Notes: a model not told the origin generated them from the letters alone. Positions 28,695 through 38,064 are shown, counted from the first letter of the stretch. The stretch is DNA of 64,000 bases from Clostridia bacterium (GCA_003246295.1 QKAS01000043.1:19550-83549), one strand, 5' to 3'. Numbers and translations are program-made.

Positions 28695-30101
28695 ATGACC
28701 AATCATAAGAGTTTTTTTAAGAAGATAATCATTTGTTTTGTTTCACTGATTGTTACAGCATCTGCGGTATATTTTTTCCTTGCTTATTATTATAAAGACA
28801 GTTTTTCTTTTGGGACATGGATTAATGGTGTTTACTGCACTGGAAAAACAATTGAAGAAATTAATCAGGAACTGCTTTTAGAAAGAGAAAACAAAATATT
28901 TACGATTGTTTTAAAAAATGGTTCAACAGAATTACTTGACGCAGATTCATTTCAATACAAGGAAGATTATACAAAAGCCTTACAAGAAGAGATGAAATCA
29001 CAAAATCCAATATTTTGGGGGAGAAATCTTTTTCATACAAATTCAAAAATTTTATTGCCTGAAGTAACTTGTGACATGGAGCGTCTGAAAAGTGTGCTGG
29101 ATCACAAAGATTTCATGAAGGTAAATCAGCATATTTCATCTCCAAAAGTTAAAATAATGGAATCTGATTCAGGGTTTACGTTATTTGACAATACGGAGTC
29201 TATTTTGAATTATGAATATGCAACAGCGAAAATCATCACTTCAATTTTAGCAGGTGAAAATAAAATAGTACTGGATGATGGTTTGAGTTATGAAAAAATT
29301 AAAATGACGTCTGATATGCAAAAGACGTATCAGCTTTGGGAAAAAGTGAGAGAATTTCAAGATTTCAGAGTTCGCTACCTTTTTGGTGATACAGAAGAAA
29401 TTTTGGATTCTGCTGTTGTAGCTGACTGGATTACAGTCGATGAAAATGGCGCTTTTGTATTAGATGAAAATGGTGATCTCATCTTAAACCAAGAGATGGT
29501 TGCTGAGTATGTCGCTTCATTGGCTTCAGAATATGATACACTCGGTGGAACAAGAGTTTTTCAGGCTACAAGAGGTGAGATGGTAACCATAGAAGGAGGC
29601 ACCTATGGAAATCAGCTGAATCAAAAAGCTGAAACAGACTATTTGATCAATGCATTTTTACAAAATAATGATGCTGATAGAATTCCAGAATATACAAAAT
29701 CAGCGAAAAAGCAGGGTTCTGATGACGTTGGAGATACTTATATTGAAATAGATATGACATCACAGACGTTGTATTATTATGAAAAGAATGAGTTAATACT
29801 TACAACACCTGTTGTTACTGGAAACCTAAAATATGGGCGTGAGACTCCAGAACGGGCATGCTATGTTTATGCCAAACAAAAAAATAGAATTTTGCGTGGA
29901 CCCGGCTATGCAGCACATGTAAATTTTTGGATGCCTGTCAATGGAAACATTGGAATTCATGATGCAAAATGGAGAGATGAATTTGGTGGCGAGATTTATA
30001 AAACAGACGGTTCTCATGGCTGTATTAATACCCCATATGATGCAATGAAACAATTATATGATATGGTAGAAATCGGCACACCAGTTATCATGTATTATTA
30101 A
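28695..30101 (+). CDS. L,D-transpeptidase (YkuD domain) with peptidoglycan-binding-like domains
   Basis: The protein should form 3-3 cross-links in peptidoglycan or attach proteins to it. It has one N-terminal membrane segment (about 12-31), then a PG_binding_4-like region repeated over about 60-340. The YkuD domain begins near YIEIDMTSQTLYYYEKNELI. The catalytic motif is SHGCIN, with His441 and Cys443. AAAGGG precedes the ATG, 10 bases after ilvB. Its place behind amino acid genes gives no functional hint. Its donor is a tetrapeptide stem, which D,D-carboxypeptidases such as the two in this window produce. Confidence 0.9.
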   Translation: MTNHKSFFKKIIICFVSLIVTASAVYFFLAYYYKDSFSFGTWINGVYCTGKTIEEINQELLLERENKIFTIVLKNGSTELLDADSFQYKEDYTKALQEEMKSQNPIFWGRNLFHTNSKILLPEVTCDMERLKSVLDHKDFMKVNQHISSPKVKIMESDSGFTLFDNTESILNYEYATAKIITSILAGENKIVLDDGLSYEKIKMTSDMQKTYQLWEKVREFQDFRVRYLFGDTEEILDSAVVADWITVDENGAFVLDENGDLILNQEMVAEYVASLASEYDTLGGTRVFQATRGEMVTIEGGTYGNQLNQKAETDYLINAFLQNNDADRIPEYTKSAKKQGSDDVGDTYIEIDMTSQTLYYYEKNELILTTPVVTGNLKYGRETPERACYVYAKQKNRILRGPGYAAHVNFWMPVNGNIGIHDAKWRDEFGGEIYKTDGSHGCINTPYDAMKQLYDMVEIGTPVIMYY

Positions 30102-30128
30102 GAAAAATAGTTTAATGCAACGACGCGA

Positions 30129-30153
30129 TAACACGACAACGCTTTAACACGAC
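30129..30153. repeat. Pair of 9-base direct repeats upstream of serC
   Basis: TAACACGAC occurs at 30129-30137 and 30145-30153, sixteen bases apart, 26 bases before the serC -35. A related AACGAC lies at 30119. The stretch is richer in CG dinucleotides than its surroundings. It may hold binding sites for a regulator, but nothing else supports this. Confidence 0.4.
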
Positions 30154-30178
30154 TTAAGATTAATGTTTTAACTTATTA

Positions 30179-30207
30179 TTGACTTGATGAAAGATAAATT
30201 GTAGAAT
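30179..30207 (+). promoter_or_regulatory. Promoter of serC-serA
   Basis: TTGACT (30179-30184) and TAGAAT (30202-30207) are 17 bases apart, 33 bases before the chosen serC start. Confidence 0.75.
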
Positions 30208-30240
30208 AAACGTTAGTTTATTTCAAATAGGAGGATGGAG

Positions 30241-31323
30241 ATGGGAAGAATTTATAATTTTTCAGCAGGACCAGCAGTATTACCAGAAGAGGTGCTGCGA
30301 GAGGCTGCAGAAGAAATGCTTGATTATAAGGGATCAGGAATGTCTGTTATGGAGATGAGCCACAGGTCTAAGACATATGATTCTATTATAAAAGAAGCGG
30401 AAGCTGACTTAAGGGAATTGATGAATATTCCATCGAACTATAAAGTTCTCTTTCTCCAAGGCGGTGCCAGCCTTCAATTTGCGGCAATTCCAATGAATTT
30501 AATGAAAAATGGTATTGCGGATTATATAGTTACAGGAGAATGGGCGAAAAAGGCATATCAGGAAGCGTGCATGTATGGAAAAGCAAATAAAATTGCATCT
30601 TCTGAAGATAAAACATTTTCCTATATTCCTGATTGTTCAGATTTACCGATATCTAAGCAGGCTGATTATGTTTATATTTGCGAAAATAATACAATTTATG
30701 GAACTAAATTTAAAACATTACCTAATACAAAAGGCAAACCACTTGTAGCAGATGTGTCTTCCTGCTTCTTGTCTGAGCCTGTTGATGTTACAAACTATGG
30801 TGTTATTTATGGTGGTGTTCAAAAAAATATCGGACCTGCTGGTGTTGTGATAGTAATTATTAGAGAAGATCTGATTACTGATGATGTGTTACCTGGAACG
30901 CCAACAATGATGAAGTTTAAAACACACTCAGATGCACAATCTTTATATAATACACCACCTGCATATGGAATTTATATCTGCGGAAAAGTATTTAAATGGA
31001 TAAAAAATATGGGTGGGCTCGATGCAATGAAAGCTCACAATGAAGCAAAAGCAAAAATTTTATATGATTATCTTGATCAAAGTAAATTGTTTAAAGGTAC
31101 TGTAGTAAAAGAAGACAGATCTTTGATGAATGTACCATTTATTACAGGAAATGATGCGCTGGATGAAAAATTTATAAAAGAGGCAAAAGCCGCTGGATTT
31201 GACAGCCTAAAGGGTCATCGTTCTGTTGGTGGCATGAGAGCGAGCATATATAATGCAATGCCAATAGAAGGTGTTGAAAAACTGGTAGAATTCATGAAAA
31301 AATTTGAAGAGGAGAACCAATAA
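30241..31323 (+). CDS. serC: Phosphoserine aminotransferase
   Basis: SerC transfers an amino group to 3-phosphohydroxypyruvate in serine synthesis. The 360-residue protein begins RIYNFSAGPAVLPEEVL and has the family segments SHRSKTYDSII and LQGGASLQFAAIPMNLM. The PLP-lysine region is YGGVQKNIGPAGV. The ATG at 30241 lies six bases after AGGAGG; the ATG two codons earlier touches that site. It is coupled to serA. Confidence 0.96.
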   Translation: MGRIYNFSAGPAVLPEEVLREAAEEMLDYKGSGMSVMEMSHRSKTYDSIIKEAEADLRELMNIPSNYKVLFLQGGASLQFAAIPMNLMKNGIADYIVTGEWAKKAYQEACMYGKANKIASSEDKTFSYIPDCSDLPISKQADYVYICENNTIYGTKFKTLPNTKGKPLVADVSSCFLSEPVDVTNYGVIYGGVQKNIGPAGVVIVIIREDLITDDVLPGTPTMMKFKTHSDAQSLYNTPPAYGIYICGKVFKWIKNMGGLDAMKAHNEAKAKILYDYLDQSKLFKGTVVKEDRSLMNVPFITGNDALDEKFIKEAKAAGFDSLKGHRSVGGMRASIYNAMPIEGVEKLVEFMKKFEEENQ

Positions 31324-32486
31324 TGTTCACTTATCATTGTCTGAATCCAATTGCTGATGTGGGACTTGAAAAATTTACAGAACTGTATACAAATACAGTT
31401 GAAATGAAAGATGCTGACGGAGTTCTTGTCAGAAGTGCTTCTGTTCATGAAATAGAACTTCCAAAGAAATTACTTGCAATTGCCCGCGCAGGTGCAGGTG
31501 TAAATAACATACCACTCGATAAATGTGCAGAAAAAGGAATTGTTGTGTTTAACACACCTGGAGCTAATGCCAACGGAGTGAAAGAACTAGTGATTGCGGG
31601 TATGCTGCTTGCATCCAGAGACATTGTTGGCGGAATCAATTGGGTAAAAGAAAATAGTACAGATCCTGACATAGCAAAAAGTGCAGAAAAAGCAAAAAAG
31701 AATTTTTCTGGAACTGAAATACAGGATAAAAAGCTTGGAATTATAGGACTTGGCGCAATTGGTGTTAAAGTGGCTAATGTGGCTAAGAGTCTTGGTATGG
31801 AAGTGTATGGTTATGATCCATATGTATCCGTGGATGCTGCCTGGAATTTAAGCAGAGATGTAAAACATGTTTTAAATGTAGATCAGATTTATGAGAATTG
31901 TGATATGATAACGATTCATGTTCCTTTGATGGAAGCAACAAAAGGTATGCTTAATGCAGAAGCTATTTCCAAAATGAAAGACGGTGTTGTGCTGATGAAT
32001 TTTGCACGTGACCTTCTAGCAGATGAAAATGCAATTGTTGAAGGGATTAAATCTGGTAAAGTTAAAAAGTATGTTACAGATTTTCCAAACCCAACAACAG
32101 CAGGCGTAGACGGGTGCATTGTAATTCCACATCTTGGTGCTTCTACGGAAGAATCTGAAGATAATTGTGCAAAGATGGCGGTTAGACAAATGATGAACTA
32201 CCTTGAAAATGGAAATATCGTAAACAGCGTAAACTATCCAAATTGTAATATGGGTGTATGTACTCAAGCTGGAAGAATTGCAATTTTTCATAAAAATATA
32301 GCAAATATGATTACGAAATTCACAGCGATTATTGGAGATTCAGGTATTAATATTGCAACAATGCTTAATAAATCGAAGGGTGAATATGCATATACTTTGA
32401 TAGATATTGAAAATCCGGTCAATAATGATATCACTGCATCCCTTGAACAAATAGAAGGTGTATTCAGAGTACGCGTAATAAAATAA
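31323..32486 (+). CDS. serA: D-3-phosphoglycerate dehydrogenase with C-terminal ACT domain
   Basis: SerA oxidises 3-phosphoglycerate, the entry step of serine synthesis. The 387-residue protein has the catalytic segment RAGAGVNNIPLDKCAEKGI, the NAD-binding GLGAIGVKVANVAKSLGMEV and an active-site His in IPHLGASTEES. The last 75 residues look like an ACT domain, likely for feedback control by serine. The ATG overlaps the serC stop. serB is not adjacent. The Arg of the usual second motif appears in MNFARDLLADE. Confidence 0.92.
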   Translation: MFTYHCLNPIADVGLEKFTELYTNTVEMKDADGVLVRSASVHEIELPKKLLAIARAGAGVNNIPLDKCAEKGIVVFNTPGANANGVKELVIAGMLLASRDIVGGINWVKENSTDPDIAKSAEKAKKNFSGTEIQDKKLGIIGLGAIGVKVANVAKSLGMEVYGYDPYVSVDAAWNLSRDVKHVLNVDQIYENCDMITIHVPLMEATKGMLNAEAISKMKDGVVLMNFARDLLADENAIVEGIKSGKVKKYVTDFPNPTTAGVDGCIVIPHLGASTEESEDNCAKMAVRQMMNYLENGNIVNSVNYPNCNMGVCTQAGRIAIFHKNIANMITKFTAIIGDSGINIATMLNKSKGEYAYTLIDIENPVNNDITASLEQIEGVFRVRVIK

Positions 32487-32504
32487 CGTTCAAAAACAGA
32501 AGAA

Positions 32505-32548
32505 AAGCCGTTACTGTCAGAAACACTGAACAATAACGGCTTCTTTTT
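32505..32548. terminator. Bidirectional terminator after serA
   Basis: A 9-bp outer stem (32505-32513 with 32534-32542), an inner TCAG/CTGA pair and a T-rich tail end the ser operon. It also ends the reverse-strand small gene that stops at 32547. Confidence 0.8.
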
Positions 32549-32822
32549 ATAGAAAATCTGAGTTTGCAAGATTTTTTAAAGAGTCTCTATGTTCTTCTTT
32601 AAATTCTTGTTCTCTTTTCAGTGAGGCAACACTTGCCAGGTCCATATACTGAATAAAAACTTCTTCGATGGAAAGATTACGTTCAGCAGCAATTTCAACC
32701 ATAATAGGCTTTAGTTTTTCTAATTGGACTGAAATCTGAGTTTTTTGTGGATCAATATCAGCTAGAACAGATTCAGCATATTGATTGATTCTGTTTAATA
32801 GTTCTATCTCTTGATTAGACAT
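32547..32822 (-). CDS. Conserved-looking small protein of unknown function (91 aa)
   Basis: The product is largely helical by composition, begins MSNQEIELLNRINQYAESVLAD and has no cysteine or recognisable motif. I start at the ATG at 32822 because AAAGGA stands eight bases upstream on the reverse strand; the frame itself runs further up. The gene fits neatly between the serA terminator and the promoter of the next gene, which supports it being real. I do not recognise the family. A helix-rich regulatory or adaptor protein is possible, without evidence. Confidence 0.65.
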   Translation of the reverse strand: MSNQEIELLNRINQYAESVLADIDPQKTQISVQLEKLKPIMVEIAAERNLSIEEVFIQYMDLASVASLKREQEFKEEHRDSLKNLANSDFL

Positions 32823-32920
32823 AACAACATTCCTTTCTAACAATATAATGAGTATGATTTTATATTGTAACATTCATCAACGAGACTGTCAAAAACCAAG
32901 TTTAAATATAGTGCATTTAC

Positions 32921-32949
32921 TTGTGAATATGAAATCAATTTGATACAAT
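32921..32949 (+). promoter_or_regulatory. Promoter of the DUF1015-glgB-mscS genes
   Basis: TTGTGA (32921-32926) and TACAAT (32944-32949) are 17 bases apart, 25 bases before the start codon. Confidence 0.55.
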
Positions 32950-32974
32950 AAAACAAAGGTAAAGGAGACCGGCT

Positions 32975-34216
32975 ATGGCGCAAATAAAACCATTTGCAGC
33001 AATCCGTCCATCGAATGGACTGGAAGAACAGGTTGCTGCGCTTCCATACGATGTATATAACAGAATGGAAGCAAAACATGAAATTAAAGACAAACCATAT
33101 TCTTTTTTACGCGTTGACAGACCTGAGACCAGCTTTGAGGATTCGGTAGGTACCTATGATGCGTGTGTTTATGAAAAGGCAAAAGAATTATTTTATAAAC
33201 TTCTAGAAGATAATATCCTAATTCAGGATAATAATCCGTGTTATTATATCTATGAACTGACGATGAACGGTAGAGCACAGACAGGTCTCGTTGCATGTGC
33301 ATCTATAGATGATTATTTATCTGGTGTCGTTATGAAACATGAAAACACGAGAGAAGATAAAGAAGTTGACAGGATAAAACATGTTTCAGCTTTGGAGGCA
33401 CAGACAGGTCCTATTTTTTTGGCGTACAAAACAAACGAACGAATTCATTCACTGATTTATCATGAAAAAGAGAAAACACCATATTTTCAATTCACTACAG
33501 AAGATGGGGTACAGCATAAGGGCTGGATTATAAATGATAGTGCTGTCATTGAAAATATCATGCTGACATTTCAGGATGTTAATAAAATTTACATTGCAGA
33601 TGGACATCATCGCTGTGCTTCTGCAGTTAAGGTTGGACTGGCGAAAAGAAGTCAGTCAGAACAAGCAAATTTAAGTGCAGAGTATAATTACTTTTTGTCG
33701 GTTTTATTTCCAGATGATGAATTACTGATTATGGATTACAACAGAGTCGTAAAAGACTTGAATGGATTGTCTGAAAATGATTTTATGAATAAATTAAAAC
33801 AATATTTTATCATTGAAAAGAAACAGGAAGAAAGTGAATTAAGGCCTTATAAAAAGGGAAATATATCTATGTATCTGAAATCTGGCTGGTATGGATTAAC
33901 TGTAAAAGAGGCAGTTAAAAATTCTGATCCAGTAGAGGGACTTGATGTTTCGATATTACAAAAATTCGTATTATCGGAATTACTTGATATCCATGACCCC
34001 AGAACAGATCAAAGGATTGACTTTGTTGGAGGAATTCGTGGTTTGAAAGAGTTAGAACGCAGAGTAAACGATGGAAATGCAGTTGCTTTTGCAATGTTTC
34101 CACCATCAATCGGTGAGTTATTTGCTGTTTCTGATGCTGGAAAGCTAATGCCACCAAAGTCTACTTGGTTTGAACCAAAGCTTCGAAGTGGTTTGTTTAT
34201 ACACAGTATAAAATAA
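32975..34216 (+). CDS. DUF1015 family protein (possible ParB/SerK-like fold)
   Basis: The 413-residue protein matches DUF1015, beginning with IKPFAAIRPSNGLEEQVAALPYDV and containing ADGHHRCASA (Asp209 to Arg213). A DGHHR-type motif is also found in ParB/sulfiredoxin-fold enzymes such as the ADP-dependent serine kinase SerK. The family often lies near serA and serC, as here, so a role in serine or phosphoserine metabolism is reasonable but unproven. AAGGAG precedes the ATG. It has its own promoter and leads into glgB, 23 bases away. Confidence 0.82.
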   Translation: MAQIKPFAAIRPSNGLEEQVAALPYDVYNRMEAKHEIKDKPYSFLRVDRPETSFEDSVGTYDACVYEKAKELFYKLLEDNILIQDNNPCYYIYELTMNGRAQTGLVACASIDDYLSGVVMKHENTREDKEVDRIKHVSALEAQTGPIFLAYKTNERIHSLIYHEKEKTPYFQFTTEDGVQHKGWIINDSAVIENIMLTFQDVNKIYIADGHHRCASAVKVGLAKRSQSEQANLSAEYNYFLSVLFPDDELLIMDYNRVVKDLNGLSENDFMNKLKQYFIIEKKQEESELRPYKKGNISMYLKSGWYGLTVKEAVKNSDPVEGLDVSILQKFVLSELLDIHDPRTDQRIDFVGGIRGLKELERRVNDGNAVAFAMFPPSIGELFAVSDAGKLMPPKSTWFEPKLRSGLFIHSIK

Positions 34217-34239
34217 AAGAAAATCAGGGGGTCTGTGCC

Positions 34240-36462
34240 ATGGAGAAAAAGCTATATAAATTAATGAACTGGCCTGAAATTGAAGCAATTATTTATTCAG
34301 AAGATGATAACCCACATAAATTACTGGGGCCACATCTGATCACAAATCAGGTGGTTGGACATACGACTTGCATACAGGCATTCTATCCAGATGCCTGCGC
34401 TATGGAACTCTTACTTTCTGACAGAACAACCCCTGTCACCATGGAAATGGCAGATGAAGCAGGGTATTTTGCGGCAATGATTTCTGACATGCAGCATGAG
34501 CCATATAAGATAAGAGCGTATTTTAAATCAGGCGAAATAAAAGAATATTATGATGCGTATTTTTTTGAACCTCAGATTACCAGAAGAGAAACTGACCTGT
34601 TTCAAAGGGGGTTACATTATCAGATTTATGAATATCTGGGTGCGCATCCTAAAACAGTTCATGGAGTAAAAGGCGTTTCGTTTGCTGTGTGGGCACCAAA
34701 CGTACTCAGAGTCAGTGTTGTTGGTGATTTTAATCAATGGGACGGACGAATCCATCAAATGAGACGACTTTGGTCAAGCGGTGTGTTTGAAATCTTTATT
34801 CCAGGAGCAGACATTGGAGATTGTTATAAATTTGAGTGTAAGGTAAAAGGCGGACTTACTTATTTGAAGTCTGATCCCTATGGATTTGGAGCACAAATGC
34901 GTCCTGAAACAGCATCTGTTATCAGAGAAATCAATCAATATCAATGGAATGATGATTTATGGATGACACAACGGTTTCATTCAAGTACACAACCTAAACC
35001 GATAAGTGTATTTGAACTTCACCTTGGATCTTTTGCAAAACCTACAGACGATCGTGAATTTTATCAATACAGGGAACTTGCACCAATGGTGTCTGCTTAT
35101 GTAAAAGAGATGGGCTATACACACATAGAATTAATGCCGATTATGGAACATCCATATGACGCTTCATGGGGATATCAGACCATTGGCTATTATGCGCCCA
35201 CAGCAAGACATGGGTCGCCAGAAGACTTTATGTTTTTTATGAATCATATGCATGAAGAAGGTATTGGCGTTATTCTTGACTGGGTACCTGCTCATTTTCC
35301 AAGAGACACCCATGGACTGTCATCATTTGATGGAACCTGCCTATATGAACATCTTGATCCAAGACAGGGAGAACATCCACATTGGGGAACCTTGATCTTT
35401 GATTATAGTCGCCCAGAAGTCAGCAATTATTTAATTGCAAATGCATTATTTTGGATAGAAAAGTATCATGTTGATGGAATTAGAATTGATGCGGTTGCTT
35501 CTATGCTGTATCTTGATTATGGCAGACAGGATGGAGAATGGATTCCAAATATTTACGGAAGAAATGAGAATCTGGAAGCCATAGAATTTTTAAAACATCT
35601 AAATTCTATCGTACATAAATATGGCAAAGGTGCAATGATAATAGCTGAAGAGTCTACCGCGTTTCCTATGGTAACAGGCAATCTGAATGAAGGTGCACTT
35701 GGGTTTGACTATAAGTGGAATATGGGATGGATGAATGATTTTATTAATTATATAAAATTCGATCCATTCTTTAGAAGCTATCATCATACAGAATTAACAT
35801 TCAGTATGATTTATCAATACAGTGAAAAATTTATGCTTGTATTTTCACATGATGAAGTAGTACATGGAAAATCTTCAATGATAGGGAAGATGCCAGGGTC
35901 TGTGGATGAAAAATTTATGAATCTGAAACTTACATATGGGTATATGTTTTTACATCCAGGCAAAAAACTTTTATTTATGGGACAGGATATTGGTGAATTT
36001 AATGAATGGAGTGAAACAAGAAGTGTTGAATGGGAGTTGCTTCAGCATGAAACACATCAAGGGTTAAATGCATTTGTAAAAACATTAAATCAATTTTATA
36101 AATCACATCCTGCCCTCTACGAGCTGGATGAGATGGCAGATGGTTTTGAATGGATTAATTGTATTGCTGATAAACAATGTGTGGTTTCTTTTATGAGAAA
36201 AACAAAAAAGAAGTCTGAAACGTTAATTATTGTATGTAATTTTGCAAATATTTCTTATAAAGATTATATTGTAGGTGTTCCATACCAAGGTCTTTACAAA
36301 GAAGTATTATGCAGTCAGGATAAAAAATTTGGTGGAACCGGGGTTGCAAATAGCAGAGTAAAACATGCAGAACCGAAGGAATCAGATGATATGAAACAAT
36401 CCATTAAAATACAACTGGCACCACTGTCTGTCAGCATTTTCGAATATAGAGAGGAGCAATAA
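34240..36462 (+). CDS. glgB: 1,4-alpha-glucan (glycogen) branching enzyme
   Basis: GlgB forms alpha-1,6 branches in glycogen. The 740-residue protein has an N-terminal extension and CBM48 (about 130-225, VWAPNVLRVSVVGDFNQWDG) before the GH13 barrel. All catalytic regions are intact: DWVPAHFP, GIRIDAVASML (Asp417 nucleophile), IAEESTAFP (Glu470 acid) and SHDEVVHGKSSM (Asp538 stabiliser). GGGGG precedes the ATG. No other glycogen enzyme is adjacent; the GlgX-like protein lies 21 kb away. Confidence 0.96.
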   Translation: MEKKLYKLMNWPEIEAIIYSEDDNPHKLLGPHLITNQVVGHTTCIQAFYPDACAMELLLSDRTTPVTMEMADEAGYFAAMISDMQHEPYKIRAYFKSGEIKEYYDAYFFEPQITRRETDLFQRGLHYQIYEYLGAHPKTVHGVKGVSFAVWAPNVLRVSVVGDFNQWDGRIHQMRRLWSSGVFEIFIPGADIGDCYKFECKVKGGLTYLKSDPYGFGAQMRPETASVIREINQYQWNDDLWMTQRFHSSTQPKPISVFELHLGSFAKPTDDREFYQYRELAPMVSAYVKEMGYTHIELMPIMEHPYDASWGYQTIGYYAPTARHGSPEDFMFFMNHMHEEGIGVILDWVPAHFPRDTHGLSSFDGTCLYEHLDPRQGEHPHWGTLIFDYSRPEVSNYLIANALFWIEKYHVDGIRIDAVASMLYLDYGRQDGEWIPNIYGRNENLEAIEFLKHLNSIVHKYGKGAMIIAEESTAFPMVTGNLNEGALGFDYKWNMGWMNDFINYIKFDPFFRSYHHTELTFSMIYQYSEKFMLVFSHDEVVHGKSSMIGKMPGSVDEKFMNLKLTYGYMFLHPGKKLLFMGQDIGEFNEWSETRSVEWELLQHETHQGLNAFVKTLNQFYKSHPALYELDEMADGFEWINCIADKQCVVSFMRKTKKKSETLIIVCNFANISYKDYIVGVPYQGLYKEVLCSQDKKFGGTGVANSRVKHAEPKESDDMKQSIKIQLAPLSVSIFEYREEQ

Positions 36463-36465
36463 GCA

Positions 36466-37347
36466 ATGCTGATTCAGGCATTAGATGTAGAACTGCAGGA
36501 CGTTATTAATCAGGAGATCCAACCTGGACTGATTGAAGAAATGCTGAAAAAACTACCAGAGCAAATACTTAAATTTGGTTTAAAGGTTATTTTTGCAATT
36601 TTAATTTTTGTGATTGGCAGCAAACTGATTGGTATTATACGTAAAATAATTAAAAAGTCACTGACGAGAGCAGGGTCAGACGCTGGCGTGATACAGTTTC
36701 TTGATTCATTTACTAAAATCTCGCTCTATATTCTTGTCATTTTTTTGATAGCAGGAGGATTTGGAGTCGATGCAACAAGTGCTGCAGCAGTTCTGGGTTC
36801 CGCTGGCGTTGCAATTGGTCTTGCACTACAGGGAAGTTTATCCAACCTTGCAGGTGGAATTCTTATATTAATTCTTAAGCCATTTCGTGTAGGAGATTAT
36901 ATCATAGAAGATAATAAGAAAAACGAGGGAACTGTATCTGAAATACAAATCTTTTACACAAAGCTAATCACCCCGGATGATAAAGTGATTGTTCTTCCAA
37001 ATGGAGCACTTGCCAATAACAGTCTGACGAATGTTACAACGACAGATAACAGAAGACTGGACATTACGGTAGGGATAGATTATTCTTCAGACTTGCAATT
37101 AGCAAAGCAAATTTTAAAAGCAATTCTTGAAGAAGAAAATTCTGTCATCAAAGAGCTTGATCAAAATGTATTTGTGGATGCCCTGGGGAACTCGGCTGTC
37201 ATTCTGGGGATACGTTGTTATGTCAAAAATGAAGATTATCTGGCTACAAAATGGCATATTCTTGAAACGATTAAATATAAATTTGAAGAAAATAATATTC
37301 AGATTCCATATCAGAAAATGGACATACATATGATCTCAGAGAGCTGA
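36466..37347 (+). CDS. mscS: Small-conductance mechanosensitive channel, MscS family
   Basis: The 293-residue membrane protein opens under turgor stress to release solutes. There are three hydrophobic segments (about 37-60, 78-100 and 104-130). The pore helix has the Ala/Gly-rich pattern AAAVLGSAGVAIGLALQGSLSNLAGG. The MscS beta-domain motif (PFRVGDYI) and a C-terminal cytosolic domain follow. GGAG precedes the ATG, three bases after the glgB stop. Confidence 0.9.
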   Translation: MLIQALDVELQDVINQEIQPGLIEEMLKKLPEQILKFGLKVIFAILIFVIGSKLIGIIRKIIKKSLTRAGSDAGVIQFLDSFTKISLYILVIFLIAGGFGVDATSAAAVLGSAGVAIGLALQGSLSNLAGGILILILKPFRVGDYIIEDNKKNEGTVSEIQIFYTKLITPDDKVIVLPNGALANNSLTNVTTTDNRRLDITVGIDYSSDLQLAKQILKAILEEENSVIKELDQNVFVDALGNSAVILGIRCYVKNEDYLATKWHILETIKYKFEENNIQIPYQKMDIHMISES

Positions 37348-37381
37348 TGAGAACAACCTATTGAAAAAAGAAATTTAGGTC

Positions 37382-37410
37382 TTGATAAATAACATCATAA
37401 CCGATATAAT
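37382..37410 (+). promoter_or_regulatory. Promoter of tRNA-Thr
   Basis: TTGATA (37382-37387) and a perfect TATAAT (37405-37410) are 17 bases apart, ending 18 bases before the mature tRNA. Confidence 0.8.
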
Positions 37411-37428
37411 GTTTATTGTTGTAAAGTT

Positions 37429-37501
37429 GCTGAAATAGCTCAGTCGGTAGAGCACTTCACTCGTAATGAAGGGGTCGTCGGTTCAAATCCGATTTTCAGC
37501 T
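37429..37501 (+). tRNA. tRNA-Thr (anticodon CGT)
   Basis: The 73-base sequence folds as a cloverleaf: acceptor stem GCTGAAA with TTTCAGC, D arm closed by GCTC and GAGC, anticodon stem CTTCA with TGAAG, and T arm GTCGG with CCGAT around TTCAAAT. The loop CTCGTAA places CGT at positions 34-36, reading ACG (Thr). The discriminator is T and CCA is not encoded. It has its own promoter and terminator. Confidence 0.95.
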
Positions 37502-37502
37502 T

Positions 37503-37546
37503 ATAAAAGCATCTGAAAACATTTGAGGGTTTTTAGATGCTTTTAT
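37503..37546 (+). terminator. Terminator after tRNA-Thr
   Basis: A perfect 12-bp stem (37503-37514 with 37535-37546) with an inner GAAAAC/GTTTTT pairing ends in a T-rich arm. Confidence 0.8.
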
Positions 37547-37568
37547 TATAGCCAACAGGAGAGAAAAA

Positions 37569-38009
37569 ATGAGTTACGAACAATTAAAACTTGAGAAACA
37601 ACTATGTTTTCCGTTATATGCATGTGCAAAAGAAGTTGTTAAAAAATACAACCCCTTTTTGGATGAAATCGGGCTGACTTATACGCAGTATATTACGATG
37701 ATGGTGCTTTGGGAACAGGAAAAGATGAATGTAAAAACACTTGGTCAATATCTGTATCTTGATTCGGGAACATTAACACCATTACTAAAAAAACTGGAAT
37801 CCCAGGAACTAATCAAAAGGGAGCGTTTGTTGGAAGATGAAAGGAATGTAATTGTAAGTCTGACAGCAAAAGGTTATGCACTCAAAGAACAGGCATCGCT
37901 GGTTCCTGAAAAAATTGGACAATGCATTCAGATATCAAATGAGGATGCAACACAGTTATATACATTACTCTATAAAATACTAGATTCGATTCATGCTGAT
38001 TTTGAGTAA
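37569..38009 (+). CDS. OhrR-like MarR-family regulator (peroxide sensing)
   Basis: The 146-residue winged-helix protein resembles OhrR, a repressor inactivated by organic peroxides. The N-terminal LEKQLCFPLYACAKEVVKKY carries Cys13 at the place of the reactive cysteine of Bacillus OhrR, and the tyrosines that bind it are present (Tyr29 region, TYTQYI). The helix-turn-helix is near LGQYLYLDSGTLTPLLKKLE. No ohrA gene is beside it, so the target is unknown. The gene has GGAG upstream and is followed 55 bases later by the lysozyme gene. Confidence 0.85.
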   Translation: MSYEQLKLEKQLCFPLYACAKEVVKKYNPFLDEIGLTYTQYITMMVLWEQEKMNVKTLGQYLYLDSGTLTPLLKKLESQELIKRERLLEDERNVIVSLTAKGYALKEQASLVPEKIGQCIQISNEDATQLYTLLYKILDSIHADFE

Positions 38010-38064
38010 TCATATGTTGGAAGATCTATCAAACTTATCTGATTCACGGGAGGGCACAATTTTA

